A DNA stretch of 64,000 bases, from positions 124,001-188,000 of the forward strand of contig JAUIIO010000001.1 in NCBI GenBank assembly GCA_030431715.1, given 5' to 3'. The notes under the pieces are model-generated. The model searched no databases. It was given only the letters and a program-made list of their open reading frames with translations, and was not told the DNA's origin. A program made the translations under genes and the position numbers. Source of the stretch: a bacterium. GTDB lineage: Bacteria > Bdellovibrionota_C > UBA2361 > RFPC01. The number at the start of each line of letters is the position of its first letter. The stretch's first letter is position 1. Below are positions 22,547-30,593 of the stretch, piece by piece.

Positions 22547-23223
22547 GTTGTCGCCCTCCTTCGAATGAGGCCGAAGTTGCTGTTCTTTCCTATTATGCCT
22601 AGGGTTTCAAGCATGTAGAGGAAGATGGTGTCTGGACGGTATTCACACACGAGCGAATAGTGTTTTTCAGAAAGTCCTTCTTCTGGAAGCCATACCGCAG
22701 GTGAGGTGACAGGCTCCTGAAAGTAGCACTGCATGCATCCACCTCCGTCTGTGGTGCGTGGATCACACGGGAAGCGTAAGCTTGAACCAACCCCATCTTT
22801 CATAAAGGTATATGCGTATACCAGTGAGTAAAGATACGTGATTGGCGCCTCAGTGATACTAATGTTTGAGTAATCATTGGTTCGGTATCTTAGGAAATAC
22901 CCCTCGCCACCAACAGAGCTCATATAATAGTTCTGTGGGGCGTCACCGTTATGATACAGCAGTCCTTTCATCGTAGATATATTACCGGTTCGGTAGAAAT
23001 CGTTCAGTGTCGGTATAACTCTGAACTCATCGGCAGCTCTTGTTATCGCCAATCGGTTGGCCTGAAATACGGCAGAAGTAAGCGTTGAGGATGCGTTTTG
23101 ATACACTGTAAAAAGTACAATAAAGAGCACAAGAGTGAGAAACACCGGAATCGTAAGCGCGATTTCAAGAAGAATTGCTCCGCGCTGCTGTTTTCCTGAA
23201 AAGGGCCTAGAGGAATGCTGCAT
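22543..23223 (-). CDS. TadE-like pseudopilin
   Basis: 226 residues. The N-terminus has the TadE signature: a basic leader, RG followed by AILLEIALTIPVFLTLVLFIVLF, with the Glu at +5 after the prepilin-peptidase glycine. The remainder is a periplasmic domain with several cysteines (CDPRTTDGGGCMQC). TadE and TadF are minor pseudopilins needed for Flp pilus assembly. It is the second gene of the four-gene operon, 3 bases behind the first and overlapping the TadG-like gene. Confidence 0.75.
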   Translation of the reverse strand: MQHSSRPFSGKQQRGAILLEIALTIPVFLTLVLFIVLFTVYQNASSTLTSAVFQANRLAITRAADEFRVIPTLNDFYRTGNISTMKGLLYHNGDAPQNYYMSSVGGEGYFLRYRTNDYSNISITEAPITYLYSLVYAYTFMKDGVGSSLRFPCDPRTTDGGGCMQCYFQEPVTSPAVWLPEEGLSEKHYSLVCEYRPDTIFLYMLETLGIIGKNSNFGLIRRRATT

Positions 23224-23226
23224 ACT

Positions 23227-23865
23227 CTACTCACATACAGGTGGTTGCGTGGCTTCGGGATAGGCCGAAACATTTACAGTGTTAATGCCATACGGTACGG
23301 CTGGTACTTTATTAACCGGATAGCTATCAAATGCGATGAGTTCCCCGTTTTGGTTGTACGCAAAGGAAAGAATCTGCACTTTACCTATCTCACTATTTTC
23401 TAAGAACGTTGCCTCTGCGAGGTTAGAGGGACATAAAGTATCGCCGTCAATCGGATCACCTTGGACTCGACTGCTTCTGCAATCACTAATACGTTCGGAC
23501 CCGTTGTAGACAGCCGTATAAACCTCAACATCATCGGCGTTAATATTTGCTCGGATATACGTTGAAAAATTTTCAAGCCCGGCGTTGGGCATCCCTGGAA
23601 GATCGTCGTTTAGCTCAACAGATCCGGAAGAGGTGACAGCGATAAAGTCTTTGAGTTCTTCAGGTGCTCGGTGAGCAGTCGCCAAAGCTTCTAGTGTGCT
23701 ATTCTTCGTCTCAGCAGTTTGGAGGCCCTTAAAGATAGCACCATCAGAGAGTAAGTACGTAATCATCATAATCAGTAGTGCAATGGCAATGGCCGCTGGA
23801 ACAAAGCCCGCAAGTTCCTCTCGGTGAAGTGCGCGTATTAAGTGGCGGAGGCGATTTTTCATCAA
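23227..23865 (-). CDS. Pilin-like (Tad-associated) membrane-anchored protein
   Basis: 212 residues. It begins with a basic stretch and EELAG followed by FVPAAIAIALLIMMITYLL, which looks like a prepilin-type leader but lacks the conserved Glu at +5. The rest is a soluble domain with two cysteine pairs. As the first gene of the tightly packed operon with TadE-, TadG- and Flp-like genes, it is probably another minor pseudopilin. The absence of Glu5 and lack of a named family keep this uncertain. Confidence 0.55.
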   Translation of the reverse strand: MMKNRLRHLIRALHREELAGFVPAAIAIALLIMMITYLLSDGAIFKGLQTAETKNSTLEALATAHRAPEELKDFIAVTSSGSVELNDDLPGMPNAGLENFSTYIRANINADDVEVYTAVYNGSERISDCRSSRVQGDPIDGDTLCPSNLAEATFLENSEIGKVQILSFAYNQNGELIAFDSYPVNKVPAVPYGINTVNVSAYPEATQPPVCE

Positions 23866-23922
23866 TCTGGTCCTTTCAGGCGAGGTGGCAAAACCCCCAT
23901 AAATTCAATAGGATAGCCACAT

Positions 23923-23942
23923 ATCACCATATCCCTGGTGAT
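23923..23942. promoter_or_regulatory. Inverted repeat between divergent transcripts
   Basis: ATCACCA and TGGTGAT form a perfect 7-base inverted repeat around TATCCC, between the divergent pilin operon and the 24051 gene. Its position fits an operator for one or both directions; no regulator is identified. Confidence 0.35.
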
Positions 23943-24050
23943 TTCTCAAGTACCTATTCTGCTAGTCCCCCAATCATTTAGATACGACACAGGCCAGATC
24001 AGTCCAATTTAATAATTGTTGAAAAATCAAAATGTTACTACATTATCACT

Positions 24051-24791
24051 ATGTGTTTTCGCCCGTTTTTTATGTTTCTCATCACAGTGGTTTTCCTAGT
24101 GACTACCGTCAGCTATGCCCAGTGGCGCGATCCTGAAGCTTCCATGGAAGGGGGCGATGTCATTCACAGCTATTCAGATAAAATCCCTGAGCCTGGCAAG
24201 AAGGTCTCTCGTAAACAGAAAAAAAAGGAATATAAGGGGTTTGCAAAGCTCAAGAAGGACTTTGAGCTGCTCTGTTCGTTTCTTGAGAATGACGGAAGAC
24301 GCGACTGGTTTTATGGAGAGCTCGCTAAGCATAGATTAAGTAAGGCTGATTGCCCGTATTGCAAACCGTTTTTTAAACTCTTCTGGAAGGCATGCCGTCC
24401 TCCTCGTAAGAAGACTAAGCCTGTGAAGAAAAAATCAAAGGATGAGTCCCCTGAGGAGAAAGTGGAAGAGGACAAGCCGAAATTACCAGAGAGAGAGCCA
24501 CGCCTAGCAGTTCTCGATCAAGCCAGCCGTGTTTTTAATACGCTGCATAGTGACAAGGAGAACCTTGATGAGATCTATAAGGTCGTCGTGTATCTCCTTG
24601 AGATACTTAATAATCCAAAAGAGAAGAATGCAGCGCAAAGAGAGTATTACTCGACAGTAGCTACCTACATCTTTTATCCTTTTAAGGGATATGTCGAGAA
24701 CCGAGAGCGCAAAGCTAGAATTGAAGAGAGAATGGAAAAGGAAAGAAAGCGTAGAGAGCAATTTTTAGGAGATGAGATCGGCTCATGGTAA
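24051..24791 (+). CDS. Exported highly charged protein
   Basis: 246 residues with a clear signal peptide (FFMFLITVVFLVTTVSYA, then QWRDPEA). The mature protein is rich in Lys and Glu, with a CPYCKPFFKLFWKAC segment near residue 103 and a central low-complexity stretch of Lys/Glu/Pro (about 122-150). I recognise no family. It begins the three-gene run with the TPR and PATAN proteins (its end overlaps the next gene by 7 bases). A periplasmic structural or adaptor role is possible, but there is no direct evidence. Confidence 0.7.
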   Translation: MCFRPFFMFLITVVFLVTTVSYAQWRDPEASMEGGDVIHSYSDKIPEPGKKVSRKQKKKEYKGFAKLKKDFELLCSFLENDGRRDWFYGELAKHRLSKADCPYCKPFFKLFWKACRPPRKKTKPVKKKSKDESPEEKVEEDKPKLPEREPRLAVLDQASRVFNTLHSDKENLDEIYKVVVYLLEILNNPKEKNAAQREYYSTVATYIFYPFKGYVENRERKARIEERMEKERKRREQFLGDEIGSW

Positions 24792-26500
24792 AGAAAAATT
24801 TCATGCTGCTTGTGTTTTTATTGCTGGCTCTGTTTCCCTTTGTGGTTTTCGGGCAGGAGTATTTAGCACCTTCTAGTCCGGCTTACATGATCGAGCAGGA
24901 GTGGAAAGATATCGTTGATGCGCAGAGGTCTAGAGACCTGCAGCGTATACATCAATCTGTGCAGGAGCTTCGCGAGCTGGCTATCATTGAAGGTATCTGG
25001 AGCTATGACGAGTACTCTAAGAGCTTGCTTCTCTATTCTGAGGAAGCGTACGCCTCAGGAGACATGGAGAGTGCTTCTTTTTATGCTCGTAAGGCTATTG
25101 AGCTTAGTCCACTCTCTGTGCCGGTGAGGTTTGCTGCCCTTGGTCAATTGCACAAGCTCGGTATCTCCTCGTTTGGTAGTGAACTGTGGTTCATTGCGAA
25201 TCATGTCTGGCAGTTTCCTTATACGATACTCACGATAGGCTCCTCCCTAATATATCCTGTCCTGCTGGCCTTTACGTTTTCACTCTTACTCGTTCTTTTG
25301 TTTTTTTTGTTTTTAAACTCACAGCCTCTCTTAAGATTTGTAGCTGGTAAGCTTCCTTTCGCCCTCCGGGGGATAACGACTCCAGTTATCACGCTCGCTG
25401 TTTTTATTGCGCCACTGTACTATGGCCCACTTTGGACCCTTGTCTGCTGGGCCCTATTGGTATGGCTCTGTATTGAAAAAAGCAAACACATCGTTATTGC
25501 TTCTGGGGTGTGTGTTGCACTTTGGGGATTTCTTATTCCGATTAGAGAGAATGTTCAGGTCTGGCTGAGCGATCCTGGAGTAAAAGTCATGTTGAAGGTC
25601 CAGCGTGGTGACTATGTACCAGATGGCTTCCGTGTCTTAACTCACCTTGCCACAAGAAGGGCGAGCGATCCGGTGGTGCACTATGTGCTTGCGATGGCTG
25701 AACGACGTTTAGAGAAATATGATGATGCCCTAGAGAGACTTGAGCGCATAGAGTACCAGCTAGGGCAAGATAGTCGAGTTGCAGGTCAACGAGCCATGAT
25801 TTCGTTTCTCAAGAAAGATTTTCAGGGAGCTCTTGAGTACTATAAAGAGGCGAGGGACGCTGGCTATGAAAGCGCCGAACTTCTCTTCAACTACTCAAAG
25901 GCTGCATTTGAGGTTTTAGATACAGAGCTGAGTCGTGAGCTCTCGTCATTAGCACGGGGAAAAAATACGGAACTGGTAGAAGAGCTGACTCGGCGCGAAA
26001 GTAAGATTGGCATTAGTGCTCCCGGAACACTTGCTGAGCTGTCACTTCCTGAGTCGGTCTTCTTTGAGTCTGCGATGTTACCACTGCCAGCAGGCGCTGA
26101 ACGTATAAAGAACACGGCCAGAGTGTTGTTGCCCGGCGTTCCAGCACCATTTTTAAGTATTGTTGGTATTGTAATCTTTGTGCTTGGCCTTATTGGTCGT
26201 CGAATTCAGCGGGGGAGGTTTGAATCTCATTACTATGAAAACTATAGAAGACCGATGCTTCTCTCGCTCTTTCTTCTTGTGATACCAACAGGCCCTTGGA
26301 TTCAAGCTGGGAGATATGTACGAGCCGTTTGTTTGCTTGCAATTGCGTTCTTTCTTGTATTTCCTCTTATCGGTTGGCCTTATGATGTGGCATCGCTCTT
26401 TGTTACAGCACCGTGGCTCCCGACACTCTTACTCTACATCGCCCTGATTTATGTTTTAATTATTTATTACCTAGGTTTTTTTGTCGAGGAGGAGGAGTAG
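24785..26500 (+). CDS. Membrane protein with TPR region
   Basis: 571 residues. It has a signal peptide (FMLLVFLLLALFPFVVFG), a helical region at about 25-110 with ASFYARKAIELSP, and four membrane helices at about 140-265. Then comes a TPR block at about 285-385 (DPVVHYVLAMAERRLEKYDDALERL, FQGALEYYKEARDAGYESAELLFNYSKA), and a further cluster of hydrophobic helices to the C-terminus. The layout recalls Bat-type TPR membrane proteins, but I would not assign the family. It sits 5 bases before the PATAN gene. Confidence 0.7.
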   Translation: MVKKNFMLLVFLLLALFPFVVFGQEYLAPSSPAYMIEQEWKDIVDAQRSRDLQRIHQSVQELRELAIIEGIWSYDEYSKSLLLYSEEAYASGDMESASFYARKAIELSPLSVPVRFAALGQLHKLGISSFGSELWFIANHVWQFPYTILTIGSSLIYPVLLAFTFSLLLVLLFFLFLNSQPLLRFVAGKLPFALRGITTPVITLAVFIAPLYYGPLWTLVCWALLVWLCIEKSKHIVIASGVCVALWGFLIPIRENVQVWLSDPGVKVMLKVQRGDYVPDGFRVLTHLATRRASDPVVHYVLAMAERRLEKYDDALERLERIEYQLGQDSRVAGQRAMISFLKKDFQGALEYYKEARDAGYESAELLFNYSKAAFEVLDTELSRELSSLARGKNTELVEELTRRESKIGISAPGTLAELSLPESVFFESAMLPLPAGAERIKNTARVLLPGVPAPFLSIVGIVIFVLGLIGRRIQRGRFESHYYENYRRPMLLSLFLLVIPTGPWIQAGRYVRAVCLLAIAFFLVFPLIGWPYDVASLFVTAPWLPTLLLYIALIYVLIIYYLGFFVEEEE

Positions 26501-26505
26501 CAGCT

Positions 26506-27654
26506 ATGCAGACAGGGGTTATTACAGCTGACAATTTTTCTCAAATTCTAAGACCAATCTCGCAGCGTAGGCAAAGCGGTGAGCTTGTTATTACCTCGGG
26601 TGATGATGTCACAAAAATTCTCTTTGATAAGGGAAAGATCGTTGAAGTGACGAAAAATGAGAGTACAAATTATGAAGTGCTCCTTGAAAAACTTACCTTG
26701 GCGGGGATCATGCAATACGAAGACGTAGAGGCTCCTCAGTCTTATGAGCAGACCTGTGAAGTTTTTCTAAAGACAGCCAGTATTAAGCCAGAGGAGGTTG
26801 CTCGAGAGAAATTTCAATTAGCCGTGAAGGAGCTAATTTACGAACAGCTCTATAGTTTTAAGCCTCACACAGGAGCTCTGTACAGTTTTGAAATGAAAGG
26901 AATTGAAGTTGAGACGGATATGCTTCCTTCAATTCCTGTAAATCAGTATTTACTGGAATTGCCTGATGTTGAGGAAATTCTCACGAGGAGTTCTGCATTT
27001 GAGGCAGAGCCTCCCTTCGAAATAGTACAGCTTGTTCCTGAGAAAAAGGATGATATCAGGGATTTTTATGCAGAGCAGATTGGTGCAGTTCTGTTAAGTG
27101 GGGAAAGCATGATCATTGATGATCTTAAACTACGCTCTCTTCTCAGTGACTATCACTTCTGGCGAGGATTTTTTCAGCTAACTGATGCCGAAATCCTTAT
27201 TCAGGCAGCTGAGGAAGATGAGGGAGATGAAGAGACATCAGTTCAAACAGAGTATATGGAAGATCAGGACGCCGGGGAGCCCCATCCTGAGCACGTATCT
27301 GATGCTGAACCTGATCAAGTGGATACAGAGGACGTTCTTTCATTTTTGGAGAATGCCATAGATGAGAGTTTTGATGCTGAGCCTATTCATGATTCTGAGG
27401 GAGAGGATGTAACTCTCACACAAGCAAAAGAAGCGCTCGCCGAATCTGATAACCAGCAAGTGGAAGGTGAAGAAACTCGAAAGAGTTCACCGAGTACCTC
27501 TTCCGCACAGAATCGCGCTCCAAGTGGTATGAACCGCACGCTTCTTCATTCAGCCGCAATCCCCCATATTGTAAACTTTCTCATACTTGCGGCAGTGCTC
27601 GTTTGCTTTTTTGTATACTGGCAGCCGTTCTTTGTTTATATGGGACGAGCCTAA
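26506..27654 (+). CDS. PATAN (DUF4388) protein with C-terminal membrane anchor
   Basis: About 382 residues. I chose the ATG at 26506, which follows a strong GAGGAGGAGGAG ribosome-binding site and begins at the domain edge (MQTGVITADNFSQILRPISQRRQSGELVIT). The PATAN segment RQSGELVITSGDDVTKILFDKGKIVE is clear. A long acidic linker rich in Glu and Asp occupies about residues 230-345, and a membrane helix (HIVNFLILAAVLVCFFVYW) lies at the C-terminus. PATAN domains occur in bacterial signalling proteins, often linked to motility. It ends the 24-27.7 kb operon. Confidence 0.75.
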   Translation: MQTGVITADNFSQILRPISQRRQSGELVITSGDDVTKILFDKGKIVEVTKNESTNYEVLLEKLTLAGIMQYEDVEAPQSYEQTCEVFLKTASIKPEEVAREKFQLAVKELIYEQLYSFKPHTGALYSFEMKGIEVETDMLPSIPVNQYLLELPDVEEILTRSSAFEAEPPFEIVQLVPEKKDDIRDFYAEQIGAVLLSGESMIIDDLKLRSLLSDYHFWRGFFQLTDAEILIQAAEEDEGDEETSVQTEYMEDQDAGEPHPEHVSDAEPDQVDTEDVLSFLENAIDESFDAEPIHDSEGEDVTLTQAKEALAESDNQQVEGEETRKSSPSTSSAQNRAPSGMNRTLLHSAAIPHIVNFLILAAVLVCFFVYWQPFFVYMGRA

Positions 27655-27672
27655 CGGCCCTTCCCAGAATGG

Positions 27673-28242
27673 CTAACGAATGTCGTCGTCTTCTGGATCG
27701 AGGAAGAATATTCCGGTAACAAAGTCAAAGAGTGATATTGGGCAAAAGCCAATATAAGCACCTACAAAGAGATCGAGACCAATACCGATCTCGTCTTTGC
27801 AAACGTCGCGATCTTTTGAGTGGACGTAGTTCGGGCCTATGCCGTGCTCATTTGATTGTTCAATCATGACTGGGTAATCGCGGCCAAAGCTTCCAATTCG
27901 TAACGACCCCGGTTCAACTTCTCGGTATCCAGCGTTTGCGTAGCGGGTGATGCGTACGACACCACCTTTTGAGGTTCCAGCTCCAACGTCGAAGTGAAAG
28001 GCGTCTGTAAAATCAAGGATGCGGTTCACTGGCCAGAGGAGTATCTCTGCCCACCACGGATAGCTATCATCTCTTTCAATGACTTCAAAATCACCCCAGC
28101 CGGGCTTGGGGCTTCTGAGAACTTGAGCTTCGGTATCTGGAGAAGGAGCATCCGCGCAAAGATGGGGGACGAATGCGAGATTTAGAATTACAAACAGAAG
28201 GCCAAACGTGTAACGGAGGAGCTTACTCTTTTCAGGCATCAA
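27673..28242 (-). CDS. Exported hypothetical protein
   Basis: 189 residues with a signal peptide (YTFGLLFVILNLAFVPHLCA). The mature part has a WPVNRILDFTDAFHFDVGAGTSKGGVVRITRYANAGY segment, which resembles a family of uncharacterised exported proteins in Gram-negative bacteria; I cannot name it. It ends in an aspartate-rich tail. Its start overlaps the stop of the symporter by 11 bases, so it is likely co-transcribed with it. Confidence 0.65.
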   Translation of the reverse strand: MMPEKSKLLRYTFGLLFVILNLAFVPHLCADAPSPDTEAQVLRSPKPGWGDFEVIERDDSYPWWAEILLWPVNRILDFTDAFHFDVGAGTSKGGVVRITRYANAGYREVEPGSLRIGSFGRDYPVMIEQSNEHGIGPNYVHSKDRDVCKDEIGIGLDLFVGAYIGFCPISLFDFVTGIFFLDPEDDDIR

Positions 28243-29833
28243 ACGCTCCTTCGCGGTAACGCTTAAAGTAATCTTTGAGCTTTTCCTTTACTCGTGGCGC
28301 AAGGATGACACTGCCTAGAATATTTGGGAAAGCAATACTGAGAATCATAAGATCTGAAAAGTCGAGCACATCAGAGAGTTTGCTGACAGCTCCAATCAGG
28401 GTAAAGAGGATGAACGCCGAGCGAAAAACCACGACAGTCTTTAGGCCAGTTCCTTCACCAACGTGATCGAGCAGGTATATCCAACCACGTTCCCCGTAGT
28501 AATACCAAGAGATCGCTGTTGAGTAAGCAAAGAGAGCAATACAGATTGTAAGCACATATGGAAACCATGGAAGTACCGTTGCAAAGCTCTCTGAAGTTAG
28601 GGTGACCCCAACATTTCCGGCCGAAGAGGTTAGCTCTGGATCGGTCCATGTTCCAGTAACTATAATCACAAGTGAAGTCATGAGACATATCACGATGGTG
28701 TCTATAAATGGTCCGAGCATTGCTACAAGACCTTCTCGTACGGGTTCGCTGGTTTTTGCTGCAGCGTGAGCGATGGCGGCGCTACCGAGGCCCGCTTCGT
28801 TTGAGAACCCAGCGCGCGTAACTCCTTTAACCATAACTCCAAGAATACCCCCATAAAATGCGTTGTTTTGAAAGGCCATCTCGAAGATCAAGAGGAGGGA
28901 AGCTGGTATCGCTGAAGCATTTGAGAGTATTACGACAAGTGAGGCAAGAACGTACAACCCGCACATAAAGGGGACTATTTTCGATGTCGCGGCACCTATG
29001 CGTTTAATGCCTCCAAGAATTACGAGCGCGATTAGAAAGCACATTATGATTCCAATTACCCACTTAGATCCCTCGCTAAAACCAAAAGCATGCTGAAAGG
29101 CTTCAACGGTCTGATTGGCCTGAAACATATTACCGCCACCAACGGAACCGCCCATGATCATGATCGCGAAGAGTATGCCGAGTACTTTCCCGATTGGGGC
29201 AAAGATTCCTCCTTTCTCGCGCAGGCCGATGTCGAGGTAGTACATAGGGCCACCAGAGATAGAGCCGTCATCGTTCACCTTTCTATAAAGCTGAGAGAGA
29301 GTGCAGCTATTAAATTTGGCGCTCATTCCGAAAAAAGCGAGCACCATCATCCAGAGCACTGCCCCCGGCCCACCAACTTGTATCGCGACTGCAACGCCTG
29401 CGATATTTCCAAGCCCAACTGTTGCAGAAAGTGCGCTTGTTAGAGCGCGAAAGTGGGAGATCTCTCCGTGGTCCTCTTCCTTATCGTACTTTCCACGAAC
29501 AATATTAATGGCATGCTTAAATCCATAAAAATTTACGAATCCGTGAAAGAAGGTAAAAAAGACAGCACCAAGCGCAAGTATGACTACAAGAAATGGAACT
29601 TCCACTGTTTTATACTTTTGCTGCCCAGTTTCGTCTTTTACTGGAACGTTCTCTTTTGTGACTTCTGTAACCTGTAAATTGCCGAAGGCAACATCGAAGA
29701 AAAGAACACTGGAAATAGCCTCATTCATTTTACGTAGAAGTGGCATGCCACCAGAGGTCTCATCTGCGGAGGCTGTAATTGGAGATGCAAGGAATGCCGA
29801 GAGAAATAGGAGCGTTACAATAATCTTCTTCAT
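28232..29833 (-). CDS. Alanine/glycine:cation symporter (AGCS family)
   Basis: 533 residues. The N-terminus has a signal-like helix followed by an unusual soluble leader (DETSGGMPLLRKMNEAISSVLFFD), then the AGCS core. Family hallmarks include the GPGAVLWMMVLAFFGMSAKF region, GGPMYYLDIGL, and NEAGLGSAAIAHAAAKTSEPVREGLVAMLGPFIDTIVICLMT. It imports alanine or glycine with sodium at the inner membrane. It reads towards the exported hypothetical gene and overlaps it. Confidence 0.92.
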   Translation of the reverse strand: MKKIIVTLLFLSAFLASPITASADETSGGMPLLRKMNEAISSVLFFDVAFGNLQVTEVTKENVPVKDETGQQKYKTVEVPFLVVILALGAVFFTFFHGFVNFYGFKHAINIVRGKYDKEEDHGEISHFRALTSALSATVGLGNIAGVAVAIQVGGPGAVLWMMVLAFFGMSAKFNSCTLSQLYRKVNDDGSISGGPMYYLDIGLREKGGIFAPIGKVLGILFAIMIMGGSVGGGNMFQANQTVEAFQHAFGFSEGSKWVIGIIMCFLIALVILGGIKRIGAATSKIVPFMCGLYVLASLVVILSNASAIPASLLLIFEMAFQNNAFYGGILGVMVKGVTRAGFSNEAGLGSAAIAHAAAKTSEPVREGLVAMLGPFIDTIVICLMTSLVIIVTGTWTDPELTSSAGNVGVTLTSESFATVLPWFPYVLTICIALFAYSTAISWYYYGERGWIYLLDHVGEGTGLKTVVVFRSAFILFTLIGAVSKLSDVLDFSDLMILSIAFPNILGSVILAPRVKEKLKDYFKRYREGAFDA

Positions 29834-30131
29834 ACGGCCAAAATATCATCTCAGTGGGGCTGCGTATAGGAGGGATTTGGTGACAGTCCACATGGTAGAA
29901 TATGGAGGTAAACAATTTTTAACCGCTAAGGACGCAAAGAGCGCAAAGAGATAGAGAGCGAGGACATTTCCGAACTTTGCGGTTAATCCCAATCCATCTA
30001 CGCCCCGGCACAACCCACCACCTTGACCTTAACCTGAACCTATACCTGAACCAGAAAAATCTTCGCCTCTGCACAACGACCCGCCTTTTCTTTGGTCCAA
30101 GTGCAGGAAGAGGATGAGGAGCAAGAGGGGG
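29834..30131. other. Intergenic repeat region
   Basis: Between the divergently placed symporter and the Smr gene lies a CCGCAAAG-type inverted repeat (29921-29984, AACCGC ... GCGGTT). It is followed by a six-base periodic array of ACCTNN units (30020-30052: ACCTTG, ACCTTA, ACCTGA, ACCTAT, ACCTGA). No gene was seen. Confidence 0.6.
30020..30052. repeat. ACCTNN hexamer array
   Basis: Five and a half six-base units beginning ACCT in strict register, with the last two bases variable. Similar CCTNNN arrays are at 35363-35394 and, in reverse orientation, 62063-62095, both near REP-like hairpins. The six-base phase over 33 bases is unlikely to be chance. Confidence 0.65.
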
Positions 30132-30593
30132 CTAGAGTCTTACTCTTGTGGTGCCGGGGTTTAGGGATTCGAGTGCGAAGCTTTTTACGGCGGATTCTGA
30201 TTGGAGGTACTGATGGACTGCCACTTTTAGCTTACCAGAGCCTATTCCGTGTATGATCTTAACTTCACTATGACCGGCAACAATTGCGTCACTTATAAAT
30301 TGAGCGGTCATCTCTACCGCTTCAGATACGTTTTTGCCGTGAAGGTCAAGCTCTGCCCGAAAGAGACGATCTTTCTTGCGTGGCTTCTTGGTGTATGTTC
30401 CTGCTGGTACTGACGGTTTGGCTGGCTTCTTCTTCGTCTCAATTCGACGAAGATCTTTTTCGTAACAGATCATCGATACCTTACCGAGGGTAACGGCGTA
30501 TCTTCCTCGTCCTTTTACTTCAGCGATAATCCCCGTCTTTTTGAGATTGATAATGGTAACGGTATCACCGGGTGCGAGTGACATACGAGACAC
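30132..30593 (-). CDS. Stand-alone Smr domain protein (MutS2-tail-like)
   Basis: 153 residues. The N-terminal 50 residues (GDTVTIINLKKTGIIAEVKGRGRYAVTLGKV) resemble the KOW-like segment before the Smr domain of MutS2. The C-terminal part is a complete Smr domain with LDLHG and HGIGSGKLKVAVHQYL. Smr domains nick or bind nucleic acids and are linked to recombination suppression and ribosome rescue. The ATPase and clamp of MutS2 are absent. Its start abuts the stop of tyrS (stop and start within one base), so it is co-expressed with the synthetase. Confidence 0.8.
   Translation of the reverse strand: MSRMSLAPGDTVTIINLKKTGIIAEVKGRGRYAVTLGKVSMICYEKDLRRIETKKKPAKPSVPAGTYTKKPRKKDRLFRAELDLHGKNVSEAVEMTAQFISDAIVAGHSEVKIIHGIGSGKLKVAVHQYLQSESAVKSFALESLNPGTTRVRL

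Noticed and set aside
19608-23865. Type II secretion pseudopilins
   Set aside because: The Glu-Tyr at +5/+6 of the small protein and TadE-type leader of its neighbour fit Tad/Flp, not the type II N-methyl-Phe pattern.
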